From positions 1 to 41,456 of the forward strand of contig MVBO01000005.1 of NCBI GenBank assembly GCA_002261195.1: a stretch of 41,456 nucleotides of DNA, read 5' to 3'. This DNA is from Bifiguratus adelaidae. Lineage: Eukaryota > Mucoromycota > Endogonomycetes > Endogonales. Every line of letters starts with the position of its first letter. Position 1 is the first letter of the stretch. The position numbers were made by a program, and so were the translations under genes. Below are positions 1-9,476 of the stretch, piece after piece. The notes under the pieces are model-generated. The model had not been told where the DNA came from. It did not search any database and saw only the letters and a list, made by a program, of their open reading frames with translations.

Positions 1-2335
1 AAGGAAGACGAGAATACCTCCGGGCGGCAAGCGGGTATGGATCTTGCAGATCTTGTTGTAAGCCTCGCCTACGTAATCCAAGCCTGGCGTTCTGCGATTG
101 AAGTGAATCGAGACCTACATTGGCGAGTGTTTAGGCAGAGAGTTATGAACTGATGCCTTCTACATACCGGAAACTGTCTGGCATCCACTTTGATGACCGG
201 CGGGATGGACTCGAAAAGATTCTTATTGTCGGTGAAATCTGTGACTCGAAGGGTAGCAGACATGATGATAATTCTCAATGGCTAAAATGGTCAGATTAAC
301 TCATCGATAGACGCATTCAAGCACACGCACCTTAATGTCGCTATCGGCCTTCTTGCTCATTTCCTTTCGCAACTTTATAATTCGACTCACCACACCGATC
401 AAGATGTCCGTGTTCAAGCTTCGCTCGTGTGCTTCATCAATAATGATGGCGCTGTATTTGGTAAGCAAGAAGTCTTGAGCCAATTCGCGCAATAATACAC
501 CATCGGTCATGAACTTGATGCGTGTTTGAGAGGACGTGGTAGCATCATATCGGATCTAGGTTCTATAAGTAGCTGTTGCGTGGACGAGTCTCATGGTCAC
601 TTGCCTGATAAGACACTTCCTTGTCGGAAAGATTCAACTCTTCTGCAACCCGTTTGGACATGCTCACCGCGGCTACTCGACGAGGTTGAGTGACGCCAAT
701 CAGTCCGGGATTATCTGACAAATGATGAGCCCTGATACCCGATAGCATTTGTCTTGACCTACCACTCTGAGAATGGGAATATCCAGCCTCATACAGGAAT
801 TGAGGCACCTGTGTTGTCTTTCCTGATCCTGTCTCACCGCAAATGATGACAACCGTGTTGTGAGAGATAGCTTCCATGATTTGCTGTTCCTCTGAGCAAA
901 CAGGTAACTTCATCCGAGCCTGCTGTATCTGCGGTTTACGATTGACTTTCACAAAGAACGCAGCTTTGTCGGCAGCAGGCAACAATCCTTCCCGGTCCTT
1001 GTCCGCCTCCAAAAGAGCAGTCTTGATTGAATCATACTCTGGCTCTTCGCGTGGAGCAGGCAATTCCTTGATTTCCTCGGTAGCTGCAACCACCTCTTTC
1101 AACGCCGTCACTCTCGTTTCGTCGTCTGATTCTTCGGATCCACTGCTCTCCTCGTTTACATTGTCACTTTCAGAGTCATTGGCGGAATCGGAGCTGTCAA
1201 ATGATGTGTCTGAGTCACTGGATTCTTTATGGTATCGAGCTCGAACTGCTGGTGGAATTGTAGACTATTGGACATTTGAGTCGTCGCTTTTGAAGGATTG
1301 CGGGATCCACTTACCTGCTGCTTCTTCCGCTTCTTGTACACAATTGGCGCCGAGCCTCCATCCGTTTTCTTCAAGGCGCTTCCAACGATGGTCACTGGGA
1401 GAGGGGCGACTGTCGGAGTATCTGCATTGGTGCTTGCCTCTACCGTTACATGCGAGCCATTTGCTGTATCATCCGCTGCCGCAATGGATGTCTGCTCCAT
1501 TGAGTTGGTTTCCTCCGTCGCCAGATCTTTTGCCACCCTTCGTCGTTTTTTGCTGCGCTTGGTCGGTGTTGAATCTGTATTTGACGGAGCGGGAGTGAAA
1601 TCAAAGGTTGTAGAATCGTCTGGGTCTCTTTCAGATACGAATAGTCGGGCATCGGGGTCCGAGATCGGTAATCCAGCACGTTCTTCATTCAAGGCCTTTC
1701 GCAATTTCTCTTTCGCTGTCTCCTTCTGCATCTTGTATAAGATCTTTATTCGTCACAGTGACGCTATACTTACGACATTGCCCAAGGCTCGACTCGATCT
1801 GAGCATGTCAGAGCTCCATGAAGATGTCCTACGTATCATGAATTACCGACACGCTTTCTCATGCCGCTTATGGAACGTACGCTAGTTTCTCAAACAGTGC
1901 AACCCGATCTTCCTTCTTGAGCTTTCGTTCCTAGCCAAATCTATCAGCCAAACATGCCAACCTGTCGCTCAACGCACTTACAATATACTTTTCCAAACGC
2001 TTCTTCTTTTTGCTCGACATCTTGGCTGGTCTCTGCGATGCTTTTAAGCAAAGAAGGAATGCTCCTATGTCTACACTCACCTCTACAGAGTGCTCTATCT
2101 CCGTGCGCTTGGCCTTGGGCTCTATAATGAGCGCATTGCTATCGATACTGCACTTGTTAGGCAATGTTAACCTCATTTGTCCTTACTTTTCCACAACGGG
2201 CATTGGCGCGTCCTCATCAGAAGCATAGGCGTCCTTTCCAAGTCCACCGTCCCGAGCATGAGCATGAGGCTGCTGATTAGGCTTACGAGAGGACGCTCTA
2301 GCCTTCTCGTTGTACCGTGCTCTCGCTCGACCCAT
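1..2335 (-). CDS. ECM16: DEAH-box RNA helicase DHR1/ECM16 (DHX37), 5' part, cut by window start
   Basis: Nucleolar DEAH helicase that in known members unwinds U3 snoRNA from pre-18S rRNA during small-subunit assembly. The chosen start is ATG at 2335 ([18 protein letters not shown]). A Lys-rich stretch ([13 protein letters not shown]) and an acidic Ser/Asp region follow. The helicase core then shows Walker [13 protein letters not shown] (about 845), motif Ia [10 protein letters not shown], the DEAH box [14 protein letters not shown] (about 440) and motif [10 protein letters not shown] (about 260). The last visible residues, [18 protein letters not shown], run off the left edge, so the C-terminal helicase lobe and OB fold lie outside. 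About ten exons are present, one ending in a GC donor at 604. Two junctions are uncertain: the short intron near 1730-1771 needs an AAG acceptor, and the intron at about 1246/1249-1314 leaves the acidic exon one base out of frame. Family assignment is secure; exact exon joins are not. Confidence 0.92.
556..604 (-). other. GC-AG intron in the DHR1 helicase gene
   Basis: The upstream exon ends in VSYQ and is followed by GCAAGTGACC rather than GTAAGT. The downstream exon resumes with IRYDATTSS at 555, after an acceptor ending CCTAG. The protein across the join ([12 protein letters not shown]...FMTDGV) matches the invariant DEAH-helicase pattern YQIRFD. A GT-AG alternative that keeps this reading was not seen. 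Length is 49 nt. Confidence 0.85.
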
Positions 2336-2446
2336 ATTTTCGATAAAAAATAATTCAAGCCGCTCTGGGAAAAGCTTTAAAAGTCTTCTTTGATGCTATA
2401 GAGGGCACGACTCGCAAGAGATGCGTTGACATGTTTACTAATCTAT

Positions 2447-5400
2447 CTACACTTGATCCACGACCTCTTCTACTTTAGGGACAGGAGTGGGTGGAGCCCC
2501 AGCTGAAGGAGGCCGTTCAATGTTGGGATTGAGGACGTAAAACATGGGACAGCTACGATTGGTCTTCATATGGCCCAATTGACCGCAATTGCCACAACGT
2601 CGCTACGAGGAGGCGTTAAAGGACACGTCCAATCTCTTTTAGCATGCAAACTCACCACTTGTCCCTCTTTCTTGCCCTTATTGATGAGACCCAACACTGG
2701 ATTTTCGGCAAGAGCGGCCTGCTTGGCAAATTGTCTCTGCCGTCTTCGTTCCGCATTGCGTTTGAGCTTCACCAGTTGTGCTTGGATACGCTTCTTCATA
2801 CGAGCATTCTTTTCTTCGTCATCTGTGGGTTGCAATGCCTCTGCGCTCGTTGCTTCTTCTTCAATGAGCTGTCGTTGTCGAAGGTAGGCGTTGATGACAG
2901 ACGGATCACGGACAGTCTCATGCTTCCACACGGTACCGCCATTCTCATCGGTGACTAGCCGACGGATGGTGAGCACCTTGTTGTGACTTCCGACATTGTA
3001 ACTTCGGGACGAGACGCTGCCACTCACAGAGATATCGTCATCGTCGAATTCTGATCCTTGCCGTACCCGGCGGTCAAAAGCCGGTGACCCATGTCTGCTA
3101 CCGTGAAGCAACCGTTGCCCATGATCCACATCCATTTCGTCCTCGCTACCTTCCTCTTCTCCTTCGTGGTCAGAGAGCACAGGCTCTACCTCACTGCTTA
3201 GAGAGGCACATTGCGCCTTCCAAATGCGATTGATTTCTTCCTTGTAAATCTGCTGCTGCTCGGCTACATTGTAACGATGCGCACTCTTGGGACGCTTCTC
3301 AATCTGCGCCAGTTTCTCTTCGGCCGATTCACCTTCCCTTAGAAAGATGTCCTTCATTGACACGCGAATAAAACTGAAACCTTCACCGCGTCCAGTAGGA
3401 TCTCCAGCACCGTACAATTTGAGCATGGCCTTGCCTTGTGTGGCATTGATGAAGTTTCGGGTTGCAAACCATGGTGCAAGCTGTTGCTCCACCTCCAACG
3501 TTGTATCACCCTCTTCCTCCTCGTCCTGGGTAACACCGTAACCGGCATCCTCCAAATGACGCTCGCCGAAGAGCATGCTCTCGTACAGACAAATCATTTC
3601 TGGCGTCACCATCTTTCGGAGTTCGTCCTCAGTAGGAACGGGCACGCCACTCTTTGGTTTCCAATATCCCGTAGATTCGTTCCCACGTTTGCGATGGAAC
3701 TCTAGAAACTCCTTCAAGCGTTGTCGTATCTGCGTATCGCTGTAGTCGGGAAAGTGTTTCAGGAGTTTGGCTGCCTTTAGTCGATGATGGCCATTGCGTT
3801 TCATCATGCGATAAGCGACAACTTGCAGACGGTTCTTGAGCGTCGCTGTAATCTTGCGGGAATGTGGACCAGGCACTTCCTGTACAGGATAAGTTTGGCC
3901 CACCGTGAATACGATGGGCATGTCCCTGATGTAATATTTGATTTGTCCCTTGTACCGATGGCGTATACACAGAAAATCCGTTGGTGGTGGCTTTTGCCGA
4001 AATAAGGGCGCCCGAAATAAGTTATTGTACAATAGCGGTTTGGTTTCACCTGGTTCAACGTTGCCGAAATTCAAAAATGGTGAGGCGTCGCCAGCATCGA
4101 GAACAAACGGTTCGCCGATATCTGACTGGGGTATGTGATTGTCCTTGGGATCCTTTTTGCGGTAGTAGTTAATGAGATAACTGCCCATGCCGATGTTCTG
4201 TATGATTGGCGGATACTCCTCGCAGTATTCGAAAAGGACAAAAGGGATATTGTCCTTGATGGAAATGTCCCTTGAGGATCGCATGAGCTGTGTGGCATCC
4301 TTCTTTTTATCTTTCTTCTTTTTCTTAGTGGCTTTGACTCTGGAAAAGGTAATATCGCTGTGAGGTGGAAGATTGAGTTGTGGACGGTGGAAAGAACGGA
4401 GTTCGGACTTTGTTAGTTTGATTTTGAAGTAGGGGAGTTGTAGCCTCAGTGCAGGTAAAGCATGCTGTACGACAATTTGACCAAATGTTTGCCTGACACG
4501 GGGCATCTTGTCGATCGCATGTGCCTCGTAGTACCGATCATCGGACAGATTAAACCGGTCCAGTGCTAGTTTTCGGTGCATCTCTTCCTCACTGGGCTGA
4601 CCTTCCTTTTGTCGGTAGGTAAATGTTCTCGGTATAGCCGGCTTACGTCCACGGCGAGGCGCTCGCTGTTCAGGAACCTGAGGTTTCGCGATCTCGGTTG
4701 ACGCTATATCGAATAACATGTTGGCATCGTTGAGGTTGAGTGTGAGTTTGGTGAAATAATTTGATCGAGGTCGTGAATCCCAGATGATGGTGTCCACCCA
4801 GTCACCATTATAGAAGTCGTAGTTCTGGTGGACTTTGATGCTCTCTAGCTCACCAGCATCATTGGGATCCAGTTCCGTCTTGACATCTGCGTTATCTCCC
4901 CATAAGATGGAGTCTTCCCAATTGTCCAACACGATGGCATAATAGTCTTTGCCTTCTTGAGGTAGCTTGGATAAGGCCTTTTCAAACTCGGGCTACACAG
5001 TCTGCTTAGAACAGACGCCAGATGTAGTCGCAAATGATACCTACCTTGAGATCGCTAAGGTCAATGTCTGCATGCTCCTCATCGTCAGATGCCGCCTGGT
5101 CCTCATAGTCAAATTCCTCAATCGCCGGTAAGGTTTTAGTGCGTTCCTGTTTTATGTCCATGCGATGGATGGGTTTCACAAAGAGCACTCGTCCGTCTTG
5201 CGCCACATCGTAATCAAAGCCATCCGAGAGAGCTGCATTGCGTAAAAGTCAGTGCAACTCGCGTATTACAACATTGCGTGACTTACTCTTCTTTATCTTT
5301 TGCCGCAATCGTGTTGGTTGCTTGTGAGGGGTGGCAAATAACTCAGAAAACTTGGGTATGCTTCCCTTCTCAAAAGACGGATATACTTTCTTGAGGTCCA

Positions 5401-6023
5401 CCGGTTCCGCAGGTTTTGCCACCAACTTGGCCTCCGCACCCAATCCATTCACCGCTGATGACTTGTCATTTCGTGCCCCTCCTGTGCCATTGGCTGTAGG
5501 TGCAACACGCTGTTCTGCATGACCATTGACACCGTACCCCAATCCATTTACCATGACGGGTTCCTTCTTCTCCTCTGCCTCCTCTTCTTCATCGTCATAA
5601 TCATCCTCATCCAGCTTTCGGATCTTGCTCTCCTGAGCTTGATAGGCATCTAGCGATGTAGCAGGTCGCTTTACGCTCCCAGCGCGCTCATCGTCATCGG
5701 GTACCGTCTCGTTGAAATCGGAATAGTCAATCGCGTCCGCAGAGTGAGCCACAAAAGCACCCTTGGACGCAGGTGGAGGACTCGGGGAGAAACCTTCGTC
5801 CGCATCGTCGCGATCGTTCTCATCGACACCAAGGTCGTTGACATCCAGTAGTTTACTTAATCCATCGCCACCTTTTTCGAGCGTTTGTCGTAGATCCTAA
5901 GCAAAGTGTGGGCCACAGGGCCTCATAAAAGAGACAAAGAGCACTTACCTCGTCAAGTTCAAGTGTTGGGTCAAGTCGCCCTTGTTCGTCGACATTACCA
6001 AACAAGTATCCCGCCCAAGACAT
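2447..6023 (-). CDS. TAF1: TFIID subunit TAF1 (DUF3591 type, no bromodomain)
   Basis: Largest TFIID subunit, the scaffold that binds TBP and promoter DNA in the nucleus. The start at 6023 gives MSWAGYLFGNVDEQGRLD, typical of the TAF1 N-terminal TBP-binding region. Five exons follow: the acidic exon at about 5280-5900, then GFDYDVAQDGRVLFVKPIHR, then one very large exon of about 2.3 kb. That exon holds the TAF1 core, including HSRKITATLKNRL and the winged-helix stretch AYRMMKRNGHHRLKAAKLLK. A last short intron (about 2613-2664) leads to the zinc knuckle CGNCGQLGHMKTNRSCP and the stop TAG at 2447. Total is roughly 1,100 residues, close to yeast Taf1. No bromodomain is visible, as in yeast and unlike animals. 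It is divergent from the methyltransferase at 6181, with 157 bp between the start codons. Confidence 0.95.
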
Positions 6024-6180
6024 CTTGCAAGGCAATAGTCGCGATTATCAACAGCAATCGTCACGAAATGCTGCTTTATACAAGCATCAACGGGAACAAG
6101 AGGCGCGACGAGTTCAGCCAACCGTCCCCCGAAGTCAATGATGACGTCACATTTACTTCTCTCGCAGAGTGGTCTTCTCC
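6024..6180. promoter_or_regulatory. Shared divergent promoter, TAF1 / tRNA methyltransferase
   Basis: Only 157 bp separate the two divergent ATGs, so both promoters must lie here or within the genes. A TGATGACGTCACA element (about 6139-6151) contains the palindrome TGACGTCA, the consensus for CRE/ATF bZIP factors. Another GACGTC copy lies just inside the methyltransferase gene at about 6205. That bZIP proteins bind it is inference. Confidence 0.6.
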
Positions 6181-7240
6181 ATGAAGACGACGTCGTCGGT
6201 GATTGACGTCCACAAGGACAATGAGGGCACAGCGTTTGGTACACGGCTACTGAGTGAGAAGGACGATGTCTTTGAGTTCAACGCTTGGTAAGTCTTAGTT
6301 TACCCGACTCTCTTGACACGTTTTAGGGATAGTGTTGAGTGGGACGACGACCAAGAAGCTTATGCACGCCAACAGATAGAACGACATTCTCAAAGCCCGG
6401 TTCCAGTTGCAGATCAAGGTAAGCGGTATTCTGTGGATGGCAATGAGCTAATGGAATCAGATCAATATCATGACAATGCGTCTGAATACTGGGACAAGTT
6501 TTACAAGAGGAACGAAAACCGGTTCTTTAAGGATCGCAATTGGCTTCGGATCGAGTTCCCCGAGCTCTTTTCGACGGCAGAGTACGATGCAAGTATAACT
6601 CTAGCGCTGGTGCTCCTTGATCTGTCATCTAAAACGCACATTTCTGTTTAATTAGGCCGGACGACAAGTCGTGATGGAGATCGGTTGTGGAGCCGGCAAC
6701 ACCATGTTTCCTCTTCTCGCCGAAAGCAAAAACGATCAACTATTTGTCTATGCTTGCGACTTTTCGCGGACAGCTGTAGAAGTTGTTCAGGCAAATCCAG
6801 CCTACGATACGACACGAAGCACGGCATTTGTATGGGATCTAGCGTCCGAGACGCTTCCTAGCCATGTCGCCCCCGAATCGGTGGACATCATTGTTCTCAT
6901 TTTCGTCCTGTCGGCGCTCCGGCCCTTGCAATGGAAGCAGGCGGTCAACAACATTTACACGTTGTTAAAGCCCGGAGGTCGTGTCTTGTTTCGCGATTAT
7001 GGACGGTATGACCTAGCACAGTTACGTTTCAAGGAGGGCAGAATGCTCTCGGAAAACTTCTATATACGCGGTGATGGCACAAGAGTCTATTTCTTTACAA
7101 GTGAGGAGGTTGAGGGATTGTTTGCTGACCGTTTTGAGGTGGAGCAGAACGCGGTAGATAGGCGCCTGATTGTGAATCGGAGTAGAAAGTTGAAGATGTA
7201 TCGGGTGTGGTTGCAGGGGAAATTCAAAAAACGTGTATAA
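6181..7240 (+). CDS. TRM140: tRNA N3-methylcytidine methyltransferase, METTL2/TRM140 family
   Basis: SAM-dependent enzyme of the family that makes m3C at position 32 of the tRNA anticodon loop. Splicing joins FNA(W) at 6288 to DSVEWDDDQEAYA, giving the family hallmark FNAWDSVEW. Next come the SEYWDKFYKRNENRFFKDR and EFPEL segments. After an intron at about 6592-6655 the SAM-binding loop VMEIGCGAGN follows, then VDIIVLIFVLSALRP and LKPGGRVLFRDYGRYD. The protein is about 330 residues and lacks the actin-binding N-terminus found in S. cerevisiae Abp140. A 42-nt stretch at 6419-6460 looks like an in-frame intron. The stop is 7 bp from the convergent stop of the acyltransferase. Confidence 0.93.
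6419..6460 (+). other. Probable 42-nt in-frame intron (retainable)
   Basis: GTAAGC donor, GAGCTAAT branch-like motif and TCAG acceptor enclose exactly 42 nt without a stop codon. Removing it joins VADQ to DQYHDNASEYW; retaining it adds 14 residues. Relatives have only a short linker here, which favours removal. Either form keeps the frame. Confidence 0.6.
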
Positions 7241-7247
7241 CTTAGGG

Positions 7248-8658
7248 TTACCATGGCTCGCTCCACACTTCCTCCTCTAGGCCATCAATCCAGTTGGCTT
7301 GAAGACTTTCCAAAAAGGCGTCCTTTTCAATATACCGATCCCGTACCCAGGCCGATAGTTTTTCTTCCTCTTTGGGAAGGCCGTCAATCATGTATCGTCG
7401 AACATGAATGTGGAAGTCGTATTCTGGATCCAGACGTGACGCATGAATGCGAACCATGGAAGGTGCCATGCCGACCGTTCTTGATGGTCGATGGTAGTAG
7501 GCTAACGTGAGATCTGCAACAAGCAACTGGTGAGTTGGAGGGCCAAGGTTAGAACAAACCGTAATCAGTCACTTACCATAGACACATTGGACATGGGATC
7601 CTCGTAGTTCGTTGACTGTGGCAACGAATCCTTTTGTTCTCGGTACCAGCACATGGTTCATGACGGGTAAGCCTCGCTCTTTAGAAAAGATTTGACCCTG
7701 CAGCAGATATGAGTCATACAACCCATTAGCATATGCCAACTTGCCTCGATTAACTTTCGCTGCGTGAACCGAGATCCCTCCACAAAACTGATAATGTATA
7801 CTTTGCGTTCATCCCGCTTGATTCTGGCGAACATTTTGGCAATTTTGTGATGGTCGGCCAACCAATTCCGCTTGACAAAGACCATGCCCATAAGCTAACC
7901 AATGATCAGGCTTGAACAGCGGGATGTTTCACTTTTGGCCACTTACCCACATGCCCCATCCGAAAAAGGGTAACTAGTACGCCATGCACATCAATTCATC
8001 ATGTCATAGAGCAAATCGAAGACCCGCGCTTACCCATTTCAACGAATCCTTGACAAAATACTACAATCCATGAGTGAAGAGTTGTTAAACCTCATTCAAG
8101 CGCATGTTCCATCACTTACCTTGCAATAATTCAACATGCCTCGACGAATCGCCAATGCATGGACCATATAAATGTCGGTCCATGATCGATGATTGCAAAG
8201 GACGAGCGCTGACTCGTTCGCGGGTACTCGAGTCCCCGAAAAGGTGATGTGCGCCTTTTTGCGACGCTAAACACGCACATGTCAATGGCCGACCTCCGTC
8301 TACCCGCCTCCAAATCTCACCTCAAACACATACTAGTGGGATGTGCGTTAATATCTTGATCCAGCATCGAAAAGCCGCTTTCGCGACGTTGCTTACCTGC
8401 ATCACCTGCCATACACGACCCGCCAACCATGAATTGATCTCAAATACCAGTTTAGGAGCGAATGGAGTGAGCAAGAGTGAAGGCATTTGAACCGTCTGTG
8501 CCACGGCAGCCACGCTAAACCCACGACGTTGATTCAGTCCATGCACCTAAAAGTGCTCATGTCACTTGCCTAAACAACATGGGTCCATAAAAGCAACACC
8601 GGCCAATGCCCATGACCGTATTCACCCCCTTCCATAACCGAGATGGACGTTCATTCAT
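7248..8658 (-). CDS. 1-acylglycerophosphate / lysocardiolipin acyltransferase (PlsC family, AGPAT3-5/LCLAT1-like)
   Basis: Membrane acyltransferase that esterifies lysophospholipids. The HX4D catalytic motif is CNHRSWTDIYMV. The substrate motif is FVEGSRFTQRK, followed by GLPVMNHVLVPRTKGF and VYDLTLAYY, a layout typical of the AGPAT3/4/5-LCLAT1 branch. A hydrophobic first part contains MPSLLLTPFAP. Nine or so exons are needed: 8626-8658, 8397-8546, 8321-8332 (12 nt), 8120-8266, 8034-8060 (27 nt), 7947-7973 (27 nt), then larger ones. Most joins are phase 0, and one intron (7698-7744) is GC-AG. The exon at 8546 has no ATG (it begins GTG), so the start is placed at 8658 (MNERPSRLWKG), spliced over a 79-nt intron. 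That first exon is inferred. It lies 47 bp below the stop of the upstream CUE gene. Confidence 0.88.
7698..7744 (-). other. GC-AG intron in the acyltransferase gene
   Basis: The donor reads GAG|GCAAGT after FTQRKLIE, and the acceptor is TGCTGCAG before GQIFSKERGLPVMNH. The joined protein matches the PlsC family across the join. Length is 47 nt. Confidence 0.85.
7947..8060 (-). other. Two consecutive 27-nt microexons of the acyltransferase
   Basis: Exon 8034-8060 encodes YFVKDSLKW and exon 7947-7973 encodes LPFFGWGMW. Each has GT donors and AG acceptors and ends in TGG at phase 0. Both are required to fill the conserved family segment between the HX4D block and MGMVFVKRNW. Confidence 0.85.
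8321..8332 (-). other. 12-nt microexon (YVFE) of the acyltransferase
   Basis: The 12 nt TATGTGTTTGAG sit between ...CCCACTAG and GTGAGATTTG. They join WQVMQ to RRKKAHITF in phase 0. Relatives have a comparable short linker here. Skipping it would remove exactly four residues without changing frame. Confidence 0.7.
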
Positions 8659-8705
8659 GGTTGTTTATATCAATACATGCATACAAATCCATTTTGCTTT
8701 TTTCC

Positions 8706-9476
8706 TTATTGCGCTTTTGATCTTTTACGCACGACTTGCCAAGAAGGCACAATGTGTTCTATACAGAGAGTGAGTGGTTGGATCGATGGATGAATATGTG
8801 CGTGATAGAGAGAGAGTGGGGAGAATAACTCACCTAGTTCCGTGAGGCGCACAACGGCCGCTTCCACATCGCCTCCACAGGAGGTATAGATGTCGGATAC
8901 TTGATGGCTGTCGAGCTTATCGCCAAACATTTCTTGCAGAAAGTGGACAGGAGCTTCATCTTGGGTGGAGGGCGGCGTAGACGAAGTATGGACGGGATGA
9001 CGGGCCGCTGAGCTTTCCCGCGCCTCCACGGGACGCGTGGGAGGAAATGGTCTAGGGTGGCTTTCTCGCCCGTCATCGGACGGTGTGTCTGATGAAAACC
9101 CCGAGTCAACTCCACGCTTGTGATGATGCTTGACCTTGGGTCGCGGAGTTTCGCCAGTAATGGTTTTGGCGGGCTTTTGCTTGTCATCCGATCGGGACTC
9201 TACGCCATGTGTCTCCTTTCGGAGATCGCCTGCCAAGATGACGTGGGAATGCTGCCGGCGTCTCCGAACCTCCGATGCACTCTGCATGTCATCTTTGCTC
9301 GTCCGTCGTTGCTGACGTCGCACCGATGCCTTGGCGGTTGCAGAAGGTATCGTATTGATGCGTTTCACCCAATACGCTAGAGTAGCCATCACTACAGCTA
9401 ATATGAGGGCTCCGCTAAACATCGCCAAGGACTCGTCGTCCGATTGTAACAAGTGCTGCAACAGAGTGCGTGGCAT
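8706..9476 (-). CDS. Membrane-anchored CUE-domain protein (Cue1-like)
   Basis: Starts MPRTLLQHLLQSDDESLAMF, followed by one transmembrane helix (about residues 19-36, ALILAVVMATLAYWV). A long basic, Ser/Pro-rich cytosolic linker follows, then a CUE domain near the C-terminus (HFLQEMFGDKLDSHQ...GGDVEAAVVRLTEL). An intron with donor at about 8833 leads to the short last exon EHIVPSWQVVRKRSKAQ. N-terminal anchor plus CUE resembles Cue1, which recruits the E2 Ubc7 to ER-associated degradation. The usual MFP motif of the CUE fold reads MFG here, and no clear E2-binding (U7BR) helix follows. Ubiquitin binding is therefore plausible but not certain. Length is about 230 residues. Confidence 0.75.
   Translation of the reverse strand: MPRTLLQHLLQSDDESLAMFSGALILAVVMATLAYWVKRINTIPSATAKASVRRQQRRTSKDDMQSASEVRRRRQHSHVILAGDLRKETHGVESRSDDKQKPAKTITGETPRPKVKHHHKRGVDSGFSSDTPSDDGRESHPRPFPPTRPVEARESSAARHPVHTSSTPPSTQDEAPVHFLQEMFGDKLDSHQVSDIYTSCGGDVEAAVVRLTELGELFSPLSLYHAHIHPSIQPLTLCIEHIVPSWQVVRKRSKAQ

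Noticed and set aside
876-1885. Long plus-strand ORFs (240 and 195 residues)
   Set aside because: They are antisense to the helicase exons and have no family features.
7248-9476. Split AUP1-type (acyltransferase plus CUE) gene
   Set aside because: The two ORFs have separate starts and stops, the acyltransferase resembles AGPAT3-5/LCLAT1 rather than AUP1, and the CUE protein has its own membrane anchor. The adjacency may be chance.
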